A DNA stretch of 64,000 bases from Nonomuraea sp. NEAU-A123 (GTDB lineage Bacteria; Actinomycetota; Actinomycetes; Streptosporangiales; Streptosporangiaceae): positions 1 through 64,000 of the forward strand of contig NZ_JAHFZZ010000016.1 of NCBI RefSeq assembly GCF_018603905.1. Direction: 5' to 3'. Under the pieces are notes generated by a model. It saw nothing but the letters and a program-made list of their open reading frames with translations. It did no database searches and was not told where the DNA came from. Each line of letters opens with the position of its first letter. Position 1 is the first letter of the stretch. This document shows, in pieces, positions 18,801 through 26,844 of the stretch. Both the position numbers and the translations under genes were made by a program.

Positions 18801-18975
18801 CCTCGGCTCCCTCGGCGGCCGGATCGCACTCTCGTCCCACGATCAGCCGGTACGCGCTCTGTGCCCGCCCGCGGCCGGCCCCAGTGATCCGCCAGGAGAA
18901 CTCCGGCGCACTCGCGTCAAGACCCAGGGGTTCGGCCAGTCCTTCCACGCGCATATCAGTCACGGCTAGATGCAT
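15808..18975 (-). CDS. Alpha-L-rhamnosidase, GH78
   Basis: The 1055 residues match the full GH78 layout. There is an N-terminal fibronectin-like domain (YRLIVGRECDP, WDSGIVTS) and a carbohydrate-binding beta-sandwich with FxTRF-type RTRFVVPGG. Further beta domains lead to the (alpha/alpha)6 barrel with DCPQRDERLGWTGD at about residue 628; the Glu in RDER is the expected general acid. A C-terminal sandwich ends the protein. It lacks a signal peptide, so it is probably cytoplasmic. GAAGGAG lies eight bases before the ATG and operator 3 lies 24 bases upstream. It cleaves terminal alpha-L-rhamnose. It is only moderately similar to the other GH78 here, so the two probably have different linkage preferences. 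Confidence 0.93.
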   Translation of the reverse strand: MHLAVTDMRVEGLAEPLGLDASAPEFSWRITGAGRGRAQSAYRLIVGRECDPAAEGAEVVWDSGIVTSAATYDLPYGGAELRPRTRYQWRVKVADESGTWTGWSPAYWFETGLGDATGWTAGWIGTPVVPGSQRLPSLENVPRIWVADRLGPSGSETGAFRTRFVVPGGARPLSAWLVIGGAAEVEAYVNGVPLAGERREGAFVADAGDLVASGENVLAIRAAGSGLCVRLEVVAEGRPVLPQLVPVAGESAVTVTSGGRWRASDRPGDGFEQPGFDDAAWPPAEEVGLHGDPPLGREPIGDRPSPYLRREFGVPSPVRRARLYATALGVYEIHLNGTRVSDDHLAPGWTDYRHRVTYQTYDVTELVSEGHNALGAILADGWYAGNISWFGPFRYGRRLALRAELEILHDDGGVTRLRTDSEWRAASGSIRYADLQNGERQDLAAEPLGWTAAGFDDSGWVPAVPVSPPAGRLTAAVAPPIRVHEELEPVAVWERRPGVWIADFGQNLVGWVRLTGRAGRDRPVVLRHAEVLDHEGALHLANLRSARATDEFLPRGEEMETFEPRFTFHGFRYVEVSGLRAAPEAITARVAHAAMEPVGEFTCSDERLDRLQRNIVWGQRGNFLAVPTDCPQRDERLGWTGDIWAFAPTALFNYDAAAFLRSWLADVVDAQGDDGAVTHVVPDVLSGRGSSPNAKEAGSPGWGDALVMLPWALHRLRGDTRVVAACFEPMLRWLAYLDKRSDGGIFPEEGFGDWLSIGAETPKRLVGTAIFALSARQLAELAAALGRDADERACLELYGHVRRAFRAAFIEGPGVLVSRTQTAYVLAIMAGLLEEDELPRAVARLTGDIEARGDHLSTGFLGTPYLLDALTSTGRLDVAYRLLTQDTFPSWLYPVVHGDATTMWERWDSWSHHRGLQDPGMNSFNHYAYGAVGDWMYRTVGGLAPGSPGYADIVVHPRPGGGIGWARTAHHTRHGRVEISWRLEGDGFALDVVVPPNTRAEVHVPAPPERVTEGGVPAIEAECVAFDRLDGGAAVYRIGSGSYAFRTGIKRPALR

Positions 18976-18998
18976 GAAGCGGGCTCCTTCAAGAGAAA

Positions 18999-19012
18999 TT
19001 GAAACATTTCAA
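18999..19012. promoter_or_regulatory. LacI-type operator 3 (TTGAAACATTTCAA)
   Basis: Identical over 14 bases to operator 1, this palindrome sits 24 bases upstream of the second rhamnosidase start. The same relative position in both GH78 promoters argues for common control by the LacI protein at 14736. Confidence 0.8.
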
Positions 19013-19236
19013 GCACTGCGCACCGTAAGCAGCCCGAAGTCTTCACGTCAATGTCTGCGCGCTGAGGAGGACAGCGTGCCCGGCGTCACGAACAACCGCC
19101 GGCGACAGGCTGAGACAGCAGACGCGCCGGCGCACTGAGCACCGCCCGATCCGCGTTGCCGCCCGCTCGCCGGTCGGCTACGAGAAATGGCCACATTCGT
19201 CACATGGTTGACAGTGATCGGCTCGTCTGTGACCCT

Positions 19237-19254
19237 ACTTGAAAGCTTTCAAGT
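19237..19254. promoter_or_regulatory. LacI-type operator 4, perfect 18-bp palindrome
   Basis: ACTTGAAAGCTTTCAAGT is a perfect palindrome with the same TTGAAA/TTTCAA arms. It lies 98 bases upstream of the exported glycosidase start. The rest of the 19013-19351 spacer holds no gene that I can support; the open frame through it belongs to an untenable upstream extension of the glycosidase. Confidence 0.78.
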
Positions 19255-19351
19255 CGACTGCCAGCTGCCGTTCCGGCGCTCGCTCCGACGACGTCATTGC
19301 GTGCTTCGAGCCGCGAACACCACTACCACGATCGAGCGACTGGAGACCTCC

Positions 19352-22300
19352 GTGGCCACGGACAGCACGCGATTCCGCATGAGTCGGCGCATCTTCCTCC
19401 AGGGAGCGGGCAGTGGCCTGCTCCTTGCCGCGAGCGGCCTGTGGCGCACCCCCCAGGCCGCCGCGGCAGAGGCCGCGACGTACCAGCTCGAAAACAAGTT
19501 CATCAGTCTCTCCGGCGCGTACGGAAAACTCACCCGATTCGCGTGCGATCCGACGGGCTCCGGCAAGTACGAACCCACGGTGTTCGGCTCGGTGTTTCTC
19601 GGCGCGACCGACTTCTTCGACGCCGGTTTCAACAACGGCGTCACCTGCACGGCGAGCGACACAGCGCTGAGCCTGGCGGGTATCCAACTGCCGTCGGCGA
19701 TGAACCTTCAACAGCGGCAGCTCAACTCCCCCGTCCCGCTCAGCGCCGGGCAGACGCTCGGCCAGTCGTTCACCGCGACGATGTACCGCTTCTCCCGAGT
19801 CGGCGGCCAGTTCCCCACCTGGAACAGCCAGAACTCGGCGTTGACGATGACGCTCTACGCGGGAACTCCCCAGACCGGTCTCACCGAGATCGCCAGTCGC
19901 GAGGTGAACCCGGTGCAGGACAACGGATGGGCCTACCTCGATGTGCCGGATCAGCCGGCCGGGGCCTACTACCTGGAGATATCGCACCGTTCGGGAACCC
20001 CCGGCTGGTGGAGCCGGCTCGGCGGCACCACGGCCGACGTGGGCGGGTCGGCATACAACAATCGTCAGGTGCAGGCGGATCGCACGATGACGATCGAGGT
20101 CGCGGGTTTCAACGTCGACGGCATCGCGTCGTGGGATCTCAAGCTCTCCGGCCGGAACCTGACGATGACGTACGACATTCAGTGGCAGAACGAGCCACGG
20201 TCCGACCCCGGCCTGACGCTCAACACGTCGTGGCTCCGCGACGGATACTCCGTCGCCGCAGCGGACGGCGTCCTGTTCAACCGCTTCTACGGAGACCGCG
20301 GCGACTACATGCCCGCCGAACAACTGAAGCGTCGAGACGCCTGGACGAACCCGGTGTCGGGATCGAAGGCGGTCACAGCGAGCGGCAGCGGCCCGTACGA
20401 CCTCCGGATCACGGGAACCGAACCGGTCCTCGACGGCACGATGACCGCCAAGTCGATGGCGATGACGCTCAACTCCGGCAGCGCGGACGCGGAGCGGGCC
20501 ATCTCGCGATCGCTCGCGGTGGGAGTCCAGCCGCATTCCGACGCGCTGCCGGAGGTCTTTCCGGTCTTCGTGGCATCCGATCAGCACAGGGCGGCGCAGC
20601 TGTCCACCTTCTACTGGGAGCGTGCGCTCAGTTTCCGATTCAGCGGGCACGCCATGGACTGGGCCGACTGGGAGGGGCGCATCCTGGACTGGACCGCCAC
20701 GGCGGGCTCCAGGGCACAGGCCGATTCCCTGTTGAGCACGCAACTGGAAGAGGACGGGTACGTCTGGTCATGGTCGGATTCGCCGGCGTGGCCCTTCCCC
20801 GACCCGACTCTCTTCGACGCTAGACACTTCACGTCCAATGCCATGTACATCCTCGGCGCCTGGCGTTACTACTCGTGGACGGGAGACTCCGAATTCCTCG
20901 CCACGATGCTGCCGCGAGTGCGGCGTGCGATGAGCTTCTATCTCGACTCACTCGGCGGAAAGAGTGGGATCGTCACGATCACGTCGCCCGACCACAGCGG
21001 ACGGGACGGATCGCTGGCCTCCAACTACTGGGACATCACGTCGTTCGGCTATCAAGACGCCTATCTCAACGCCTACTTCTACGGGGCCCTCGAGGCGATG
21101 GCTCAGCTCGAGGAGCACGTCGGAAACACGAGGAGAGCGGACGAGCTGAGGTCCGTGCGCCGGCAAGCCCAGAAGCGCTACAACCAGGTGTTCTGGAACG
21201 ATGCGGCGGGCAGGTACGTCCAGACCATCGACGCCGACGGCGTCGCTCACGACTACGGCTCGACCTACGTCAACCTCGAAGCGGCCTCGTTCGGCCTCCC
21301 CACCAAGAAGCAGGCCGCGCGCATCTTCGACTGGCTCGACAACGGCCACACCGAGCTGCAGGAAGCGGTCGTACTGATCGAGAGCGGCGGCCTGGCACCG
21401 ACGATCGGAGCGGGCCACTCGCTGGGGCAGAGCTTCACGGCGAACGCCGAGTTCACGAGCGTCGCCGCGCGATTCCCCACCTACGGCAAGCGCGGTGCCG
21501 CGTTCACGATGTCGTTCTACCAGGGGCTGCCGGGCGAGACGTCGGTCAAGATCGCGGAACAGCGGTTCACCGACTGGAGCGACGGCCAGGTAGCGCACAT
21601 CGATCTGCCGAAGCAGCCACCCGGCGTGTACTACCTGGAGGTCTCACAGGTCACGGGCACGCTCGCGTGGTGGTCGTCGGCGACGGCCGTGCCGGGGGCG
21701 GCGGCGTATTCCGACGGGAGTCCCGCACCGGATGCCTCGACCAGGTTCGTCGCAGCACTCGGCGACTACGTCGAGGGACCCGCCGACATCTACTCGAAGT
21801 GGGTGTTCGCCCCGAGGTCGACGACGCGTCGCAACAGCTACTGGTTCTTCCTGACCCACCTCACGAATCCCTGGGGAGACGAAGTGCAAGATGGCGGAGC
21901 CATCCTCTACACCTCGGGATTCGACGTGATGGCGCGCGCCCGCTATCGATCCGCCGATGATGCCTGGGCGCGGATGACGACGATCCTCGATCGGTGGAGC
22001 GAACCCGACCACATCTGCGGCGGCGCTCCCCTGTTCCGCGGCGAGAGCACGGTCGGCAGCCCGGGCGGAAGCTCGGTCGGAACCGATATCCCGTTCCCGG
22101 AGAGCGGACTGGCGCCGGCCAGTTTCCTGTACGCCTTCATCGGGGTCGAAGCCGAGCCGGATGCTCTGGTCATCACCCCGAACCTGCCGTCGAAACTGGC
22201 CAATGCCGGCGTACGTCACCTCCGCTGGCGCGGACACCAGCTCGACCTGCTCGTGACACGCAACACGGTCACCCTCACAGGCAAGGGACTGGCGATCAAG

Positions 22301-22354
22301 CGGCGGTACAAGCCTGGCCATTCGGTGCGCGTGCCGTCAAGTGAGCTGAAGTGA
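19352..22354 (+). CDS. Tat-exported six-hairpin glycosidase with a duplicated accessory module
   Basis: GTG 19352 has GGAG six bases upstream and gives a clean Tat signal (MSRRIFLQGAG, cleavage near AAAAEA), for 1000 residues in total. An N-terminal beta region is followed by an (alpha/alpha)6-type catalytic region from about residue 400 (WERALSFRFSGHAMDWADWE, EEDGYVWSWSDSP, SNYWDITSFGYQD). A module of about 90 residues occurs twice, at about 120-215 and 680-775. Shared motifs are GQSFTA, a following F-P-T-[WY] and YYLE[IV]S. The second copy interrupts the catalytic part. The family is likely a GH78- or GH63-like glycosidase, but the exact substrate is unknown. It would trim glycosides outside the cell. 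Confidence 0.75.
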   Translation: MATDSTRFRMSRRIFLQGAGSGLLLAASGLWRTPQAAAAEAATYQLENKFISLSGAYGKLTRFACDPTGSGKYEPTVFGSVFLGATDFFDAGFNNGVTCTASDTALSLAGIQLPSAMNLQQRQLNSPVPLSAGQTLGQSFTATMYRFSRVGGQFPTWNSQNSALTMTLYAGTPQTGLTEIASREVNPVQDNGWAYLDVPDQPAGAYYLEISHRSGTPGWWSRLGGTTADVGGSAYNNRQVQADRTMTIEVAGFNVDGIASWDLKLSGRNLTMTYDIQWQNEPRSDPGLTLNTSWLRDGYSVAAADGVLFNRFYGDRGDYMPAEQLKRRDAWTNPVSGSKAVTASGSGPYDLRITGTEPVLDGTMTAKSMAMTLNSGSADAERAISRSLAVGVQPHSDALPEVFPVFVASDQHRAAQLSTFYWERALSFRFSGHAMDWADWEGRILDWTATAGSRAQADSLLSTQLEEDGYVWSWSDSPAWPFPDPTLFDARHFTSNAMYILGAWRYYSWTGDSEFLATMLPRVRRAMSFYLDSLGGKSGIVTITSPDHSGRDGSLASNYWDITSFGYQDAYLNAYFYGALEAMAQLEEHVGNTRRADELRSVRRQAQKRYNQVFWNDAAGRYVQTIDADGVAHDYGSTYVNLEAASFGLPTKKQAARIFDWLDNGHTELQEAVVLIESGGLAPTIGAGHSLGQSFTANAEFTSVAARFPTYGKRGAAFTMSFYQGLPGETSVKIAEQRFTDWSDGQVAHIDLPKQPPGVYYLEVSQVTGTLAWWSSATAVPGAAAYSDGSPAPDASTRFVAALGDYVEGPADIYSKWVFAPRSTTRRNSYWFFLTHLTNPWGDEVQDGGAILYTSGFDVMARARYRSADDAWARMTTILDRWSEPDHICGGAPLFRGESTVGSPGGSSVGTDIPFPESGLAPASFLYAFIGVEAEPDALVITPNLPSKLANAGVRHLRWRGHQLDLLVTRNTVTLTGKGLAIKRRYKPGHSVRVPSSELK

Positions 22355-22448
22355 GACGCGGAACGCCGCGCCTGCCGGCCGAAGCGGCGTGGGAGCCCGC
22401 CCACGGTCCGCTCCATCCGCGCTCTCGTCCTGCGCCTGGTTCGAGGGA

Positions 22449-22462
22449 ACCCCAGCTGGGGT
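22449..22462. repeat. Perfect 14-bp palindrome ACCCCAGCTGGGGT
   Basis: This palindrome lies in the 215-base spacer between the glycosidase and the FAD oxidoreductase. It has no T-run after it, so it is more likely a protein-binding site or a weak transcript-end hairpin than a textbook terminator. I see no gene in the spacer. Confidence 0.35.
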
Positions 22463-22533
22463 CACCGTGCTCACCTGGGCCGATGCCACTGACACCATCA
22501 GTACAGAGCCGTCCGGCTGACCCTCATAGAGGC

Positions 22534-22563
22534 TATATAACCTATATATCCCACAGGTATAGT
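22534..22563 (+). promoter_or_regulatory. Probable leaderless promoter with TATATA-ACC-TATATA repeat
   Basis: A TATAGT -10 box at 22558-22563 ends six bases before the ATG at 22570, which is the geometry of a leaderless transcript. Just upstream, TATATA occurs twice, three bases apart (22534-22548), in an otherwise GC-rich region. The repeat overlaps the -35 position and may be an operator. Confidence 0.55.
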
Positions 22564-22569
22564 CGGTTT

Positions 22570-23931
22570 ATGCGTACACCATCGGTCGCGGTCGTCGGCG
22601 GCGGCGCGAGCGGCGCCCTGACCGCGATCCACCTCCTGCGACTCGCCCGCACCTCCTGGACGCCCGTGGCCGTCACCCTGCTCGACCAGCACGGTCGGCA
22701 CGCCCTCGGCCAGGCATACGCCACCACCGACCCGCACCACCTGCTCAACACCCGTGCCGACAGGATGAGCGCCCTCCACGACGAGCCGGACCACCTGCTG
22801 ACCTGGGCGCGCATCGCGGGCTTGGACGTGAACGGCTCCAGCTACCTGCCACGAACCATCTACGGCCGCTACCTGCGCGATGTGCTGACCGTCGCGGAAG
22901 ATCCGCCCAACCGGCCGCTCCACCGCGTCACCGCCACAGCCGTCGCCTTGGACGGCGATCACGCGGTACGGCTGGCGAACGGCCGGCGCATCGACGCGGA
23001 CGCGGTCGTCCTGGCCCTCGGCAACCGGAGCCCAGCACCCGTGCCAGGCCTGATCGCGCATCCTCGGTACGTCGCCGACCCGTGGGCGGGCGGCGCGCTG
23101 ACCGGCATCGGCGATGGCGCACCCGTGCTGGTGCTCGGCACCGGGCTGACCATGGTGGACGTGGCCCTCACCGTGACGCGGGCGCACCCGGGCACGGTGG
23201 TGTACGCGCTGTCGCGGCACGCCCTCCTCCCCCGCCCGCACCTACCCCAGCCGGCCTCGCCCGTCCCCGTGACCGTTCCCGACGAGCCGTTGCGGGTCGC
23301 GGACCTGCTGGCCACCACGCGGCGGGCGGTACGCGAGAGCGGCGGCGACTGGCACGGCGTCATGGAGGGCCTGCGCCCGCACGCCCAGGCGCTGTGGCGG
23401 CGGCTCGGCCCGGGTGAGCGGCGGCTGTTCCTGCGGCGGGTGGCGCGCTACTGGGAGATTCACCGGCATCGCATCCCGCCCGCCTCCGCGGCCGCCATCG
23501 CCGATCTGCGCGCCCGCGGACGGCTGCGGCTGCTGCGTGGCAGCCTGATCGAAACCAAGCCCGCCGCCGGTGGCCTGCGCGTCCGTGCCGATCTGGACGG
23601 CACCATGACCGACCTCGATGTCGGCTGGCTGGTCAACGCCACGGGGCCCAGCGCCGACGTCACCACCGATCCCTTCCTCGCGAGCCTCATCACCGCCGGG
23701 ATGGCCCGGCCCGACCCGCTCCGGCTCGGCCTCGACGCCGGTCCGGACGGCGCGGTGCTGGACGCGGCCGGGCGGCCGAGCGACCGCCTCTTCACCCTGG
23801 GTCCGCTGCTGCGAGGGACTCTGTACGAGACGACCGCCGTGCCGGAGATTCGCGCACAGGCGGCGGCTCTCGCACCGCGCCTCGTCGAGGTGGCCGCATC
23901 CCATGCCGCCCGCGCTCAGTCGGTGGCGTGA
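22570..23931 (+). CDS. FAD/NAD(P)-binding oxidoreductase (NAD_binding_9 type)
   Basis: This 453-residue protein starts at ATG 22570, where the Rossmann motif begins (VAVVGGGASGALTAIHLL). A second conserved block, GQAYATTDPHHLLNTRADRMSA, is typical of the NAD_binding_9 family (like E. coli YdhS). A second dinucleotide motif reads VLVLGTGLTMVDVAL near residue 190. Members are poorly characterised flavoproteins, some linked to sulfur or amino-acid hydroxylation chemistry. The gene stands alone, behind an AT-rich promoter that suggests leaderless translation. No partner gene reveals its substrate. Confidence 0.8.
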   Translation: MRTPSVAVVGGGASGALTAIHLLRLARTSWTPVAVTLLDQHGRHALGQAYATTDPHHLLNTRADRMSALHDEPDHLLTWARIAGLDVNGSSYLPRTIYGRYLRDVLTVAEDPPNRPLHRVTATAVALDGDHAVRLANGRRIDADAVVLALGNRSPAPVPGLIAHPRYVADPWAGGALTGIGDGAPVLVLGTGLTMVDVALTVTRAHPGTVVYALSRHALLPRPHLPQPASPVPVTVPDEPLRVADLLATTRRAVRESGGDWHGVMEGLRPHAQALWRRLGPGERRLFLRRVARYWEIHRHRIPPASAAAIADLRARGRLRLLRGSLIETKPAAGGLRVRADLDGTMTDLDVGWLVNATGPSADVTTDPFLASLITAGMARPDPLRLGLDAGPDGAVLDAAGRPSDRLFTLGPLLRGTLYETTAVPEIRAQAAALAPRLVEVAASHAARAQSVA

Positions 23932-23985
23932 GCGGCGGCACTCAACGTGGTGATGGTGAGCTCTGCCGCCGCGCGGGCCGTGCTT

Positions 23986-24885
23986 TCAGGTCCTCGCCGG
24001 TACGGCCGGTTCGGGGAAGGTGATGCCGGTCAGTTTCTCGGAGACGGTCCACAGGCGACGGGCGGATACGGAGTCGCTGGCCGCCGTGGAGCGGCCGACC
24101 AGGGTGGGGGCGCCGCGCATCTCGGCGAAGCCGTCGGGGCCGACATAGCTTGCGCCGGGCAGGTCCTGGACGGCGGCATAAAGGGTCGGTAGCGCCCCGG
24201 CCTTGTTGTCCTGGGCCATGAAGCTGTTGCCCAGGCGGAAGAGGGTGCGCCGGAGGACGTTGGCGTCGTGCCCTTGGAGGTTGGTCGCGGCCCAGCCGGG
24301 ATGGGCGGCCAGGGCGCGTACGGGCGAGCCCGCCTCGGTGAGCCGCCGCTGGAGTTCGAGCGTGAACAGCAGGTTGGCCAGCTTCGACTGACTGTAGGCC
24401 TTCATGGGGGCGTACTCACCGGTCAGGTTGAGGTCGTCGAAGTGGATGCGGGGGTTGCCCGGCATCCGATGCGCGCCGGACGACACGGTCACCACGCGGT
24501 CGGTGATGTGCGGCAGCAGCAGGTTGGTCAGGGCGAAGTGGCCCAGGTGATTGGTGCCGAACTGCAGCTCGAAGCCGTCTTTGGTGCTGGCCTGCGGGAT
24601 GTTCATGACACCGGCGTTGTTGATGAGCAGGGCCAGATCATCGTGCCAGCCGGCGGCGAACTCTCGGACGGAGGCGAGGTCGGCCAGGTCGAGCCGGCGT
24701 ACCTCCACGCTCCCCCGCACGGTTGCGGCGGCGGCCTGGCCGCGCTTGGTGTTTCGTACGGCGAGCACCACATGAGCGCCCGCGCCGGCCAGCGCTTCGA
24801 CGGTGGCGATGCCGAGGCCGCTGTTGGCGCCGGTCACGATGGCGATCCGGCCGGCCTGGTCGGGTATGTCGATGATGTTCCACAT
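23986..24885 (-). CDS. Short-chain dehydrogenase/reductase (retinol dehydrogenase-like)
   Basis: The 299-residue SDR has the cofactor motif TGANSGLG at about residue 19, NNAGVM near 95, and the catalytic YSQSK near 170. The sequence after the catalytic Lys (PGWAATNLQG) resembles the retinol dehydrogenase/WWOX-like subgroup. ATG 24885 is chosen because the SDR fold starts there and a TACATT box lies seven bases upstream. It is divergent from a TetR gene that probably controls it. The substrate is not evident. Confidence 0.88.
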   Translation of the reverse strand: MWNIIDIPDQAGRIAIVTGANSGLGIATVEALAGAGAHVVLAVRNTKRGQAAAATVRGSVEVRRLDLADLASVREFAAGWHDDLALLINNAGVMNIPQASTKDGFELQFGTNHLGHFALTNLLLPHITDRVVTVSSGAHRMPGNPRIHFDDLNLTGEYAPMKAYSQSKLANLLFTLELQRRLTEAGSPVRALAAHPGWAATNLQGHDANVLRRTLFRLGNSFMAQDNKAGALPTLYAAVQDLPGASYVGPDGFAEMRGAPTLVGRSTAASDSVSARRLWTVSEKLTGITFPEPAVPART

Positions 24886-24904
24886 GGACTTCAATGTAGG
24901 CGAT

Positions 24905-24932
24905 GACAACAATGCTGTCAACGACAACAATG
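24905..24932. promoter_or_regulatory. Repeat pair in the SDR/tetR divergent promoter
   Basis: GACAACAATG occurs twice (24905-24914 and 24923-24932) and encloses the inverted repeat TGTC-AAC-GACA (24916-24926). The block lies between the two divergent -10 boxes and is the natural candidate operator for the TetR protein. Confidence 0.55.
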
Positions 24933-24966
24933 TAGACGGCAGCCACATTCGGCTAGACTGACGGTC

Positions 24967-25566
24967 ATGCACATCCGTCCTGGCCGTTACCACCACGGAG
25001 ACCTCCGCGCCGCGCTGCTCAACCGCGCCGAGGAAACGCTCCGGGAGAAGGGGCCGGCCGCGCTGTCGCTGCGTGAGCTCGCCCGCGACCTGGGCGTCAG
25101 CCATGCCGCGCCGAGCCGCCACTTCAAGGACAAGCAGGCCCTGCTGGACGCGCTGGCGCTGACCGGCTTCGAGCGGCTCGACGAGACCCTCAAGGCATCC
25201 CGGGAACGGGCTGACGAGTCGTTCGCCGAGCGGCTGGCCGTCATGGCTCACGCCTATGTGGGCTTCGCCACGGCCAACGCGGAGCTGCTCGACCTGATGT
25301 ACTCGATCAAGCACGATCCGGAGGCGTCGGAGGCGTTGGACGCGGCCGCCCAGCGCTGGTCCGAGCAGATCGTCGAACTGATCGGCGAGGGCCAGCGCCA
25401 GGGCCAGGTGCGCGAGGGGCCGATGGAACGCGTCGGTCTGCCGGTCTTCGTGACCCTGCACGGCTATGCCAGCATGGCGGTTAGCGGCATGCTGCCACTG
25501 GAGACGATCGAGCATGGACTGGACGACGTGATCGCGTACATCTTGCAAGGGTGTGCGCCGGAGTAG
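24967..25566 (+). CDS. TetR-family transcriptional regulator
   Basis: A 199-residue regulator with an N-terminal TetR helix-turn-helix at about residues 25-50 (SLRELARDLGVSHAAPSRHFKDKQ) and an all-helical C-terminal ligand/dimer domain. TAGACT at 24954-24959 ends seven bases before the ATG and no ribosome-binding site is visible, so the mRNA is probably leaderless. It is divergent from the SDR gene and likely represses it and itself through the repeats between them. Confidence 0.92.
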   Translation: MHIRPGRYHHGDLRAALLNRAEETLREKGPAALSLRELARDLGVSHAAPSRHFKDKQALLDALALTGFERLDETLKASRERADESFAERLAVMAHAYVGFATANAELLDLMYSIKHDPEASEALDAAAQRWSEQIVELIGEGQRQGQVREGPMERVGLPVFVTLHGYASMAVSGMLPLETIEHGLDDVIAYILQGCAPE

Positions 25567-25872
25567 GGCTGCAGAGGACCATGATCGGGTTCATCTCCCG
25601 CTCCTTTCGGCCCGGTCGCTTCCGAGGCGGTCGAGACACTCCCGCTCCCCACCTGTGCTCTGATCTCCGTCGTCGCCGCCGATGAGGAGCGCACGGCGCG
25701 AGTTGCGCAGCTTGATCCCGCGACCCCGGCAAGTAGGGGCGACGCGTCTTGGGTTGCGTCCACGGGTGTGGTGTATGAGTTTGGCCTGGTGACAGGTGTG
25801 GCGTCGGGAAAGGGGGACGGCCATCGCGTGATCCTTCGAGTGCGCAGTTCAAGATCGAAGGAGAACAAGGCG
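25567..25872. other. Spacer ahead of a decayed insertion sequence
   Basis: About 300 bases lie here between tetR and the transposase remnant. Open frames exist on both strands but none has a ribosome-binding site or recognisable family. The last 70 bases before 25873 may be the left end of the IS element, but I could not find a matching right-end repeat. Confidence 0.35.
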
Positions 25873-26160
25873 ATGGCCGCAGACAACAGTGTGACGCCCG
25901 GTGAGGCAGATCGAGGCCGATGACCCGGACATGTTGCGATCCATGTCAAGACCATGGCCGAAGCGTTGATGTCGGCCGAGGCCGACAGCTTGTGCGGGGC
26001 CGGCTACGGGCAGCGCAGCAGCGAGCGGACCGACTCGCGCAACGGCTACCGGGTCGCGGCCCCGCTGCGGGCGCTACCCGATCCGGTCGGCGCCGACATC
26101 AAGATCTCCTAACGAGACCGGCTCGGCGGCCTCCAACACGAATACGCCCAGGTCGCATGA
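25873..26160 (+). pseudogene. Remnant of an IS256-family (Mutator) transposase
   Basis: Short pieces of an IS256-type transposase N-terminus are readable. DDPDMLRSM occurs in one frame and VKTMAEALMSAEAD, CGAGYGQRSSERTDSRNGYR in the next, so a frameshift lies near 25944. After NGYR the sequence stops resembling the family and hits a stop at 26110-26112. A short tail RDRLGGLQHEYAQVA then looks like the end of a different integrase-type transposase. The DDE catalytic domain is absent, so the element is dead. Confidence 0.65.
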
Positions 26161-26169
26161 TGCGACACA

Positions 26170-26844
26170 TCATCGCAGGTCAGAGGAGCTGCGCGGGACT
26201 ACCAGGCCGGATTCGTAGGCGAGGACCACGAGCTGAGCGCGGTCGCGGGCGTGGAGCTTGGCCATGGCCCGGTTGATGTGAGTTTTCGCGGTCATCGGGC
26301 TGATCGCCATGCGGTCCGCGATCTGGTCGTTGGACAGGCCCTGCGCGACCAAGGCGACGGCCTCGCGTTCGCGGTTGGTCAGTTCTTCCAGCCCTGTGCC
26401 GGTGCCGGTGTTGAGCGGCTGTGTGACGTACCGGTCGATGAGTTTGCGGGTGATCGAGGGGGCGAGCAGCGCGTCGCCGCGCGCGGCGACGCGTACAGCG
26501 TGCAGGAAGTCTTCGGGCAGGATGTCTTTGACGAGGAATCCGGCTGCGCCGGCGCGCAGCGCGTTGAAGACGTATTCGTCAAAGCCGTAATTGGTCAGGA
26601 TGACGACGTGCACCCCGGCCAGGGCCGGGTCCGCGGCGATGCGCCGGGTCGCCTCGATGCCGTCGACGATCGGCATCCGGATGTCGATGAGAGCGACGTC
26701 GGGCCGGTGTTCCCTGACCAGGGCCAGGCCCTCCATCCCGTCGCCGGCCTCGGCCACCACCTCGATGTCGCCCTCTAGGTCGAGGAGCGCGCGGAATCCG
26801 CTACGCAGCAGCGGCTGGTCGTCGACCAGCAGGACACGGATCAC
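26170..26844 (-). CDS. LuxR/NarL-family response regulator
   Basis: The 224-residue protein has a receiver domain at residues 1-120, with the acidic pair in VDD and the phospho-accepting Asp in LIDIRMP, the conserved Thr/Ser replaced in ILTNYGF, and Lys in LVKD. A LuxR-type HTH follows (LTNREREAVALVAQGLSNDQIADRM). GTG 26844 overlaps the stop of the histidine kinase gene, so the pair is translationally coupled. It acts as a transcription factor activated by the partner kinase. The target genes are unknown. Confidence 0.93.
   Translation of the reverse strand: MIRVLLVDDQPLLRSGFRALLDLEGDIEVVAEAGDGMEGLALVREHRPDVALIDIRMPIVDGIEATRRIAADPALAGVHVVILTNYGFDEYVFNALRAGAAGFLVKDILPEDFLHAVRVAARGDALLAPSITRKLIDRYVTQPLNTGTGTGLEELTNREREAVALVAQGLSNDQIADRMAISPMTAKTHINRAMAKLHARDRAQLVVLAYESGLVVPRSSSDLR

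Noticed and set aside
19187..19351. Upstream extension of the exported glycosidase to an ATG at 19187.
   Set aside because: The extension reads through operator 4 and would bury the Tat signal more than 70 residues inside the protein. GTG 19352 has a good ribosome-binding site.
25464..25955. A 163-codon minus-strand frame in the spacer near the IS256 remnant.
   Set aside because: Composition is irregular, it has no ribosome-binding site, and it runs through both the tetR end and the transposase remnant.
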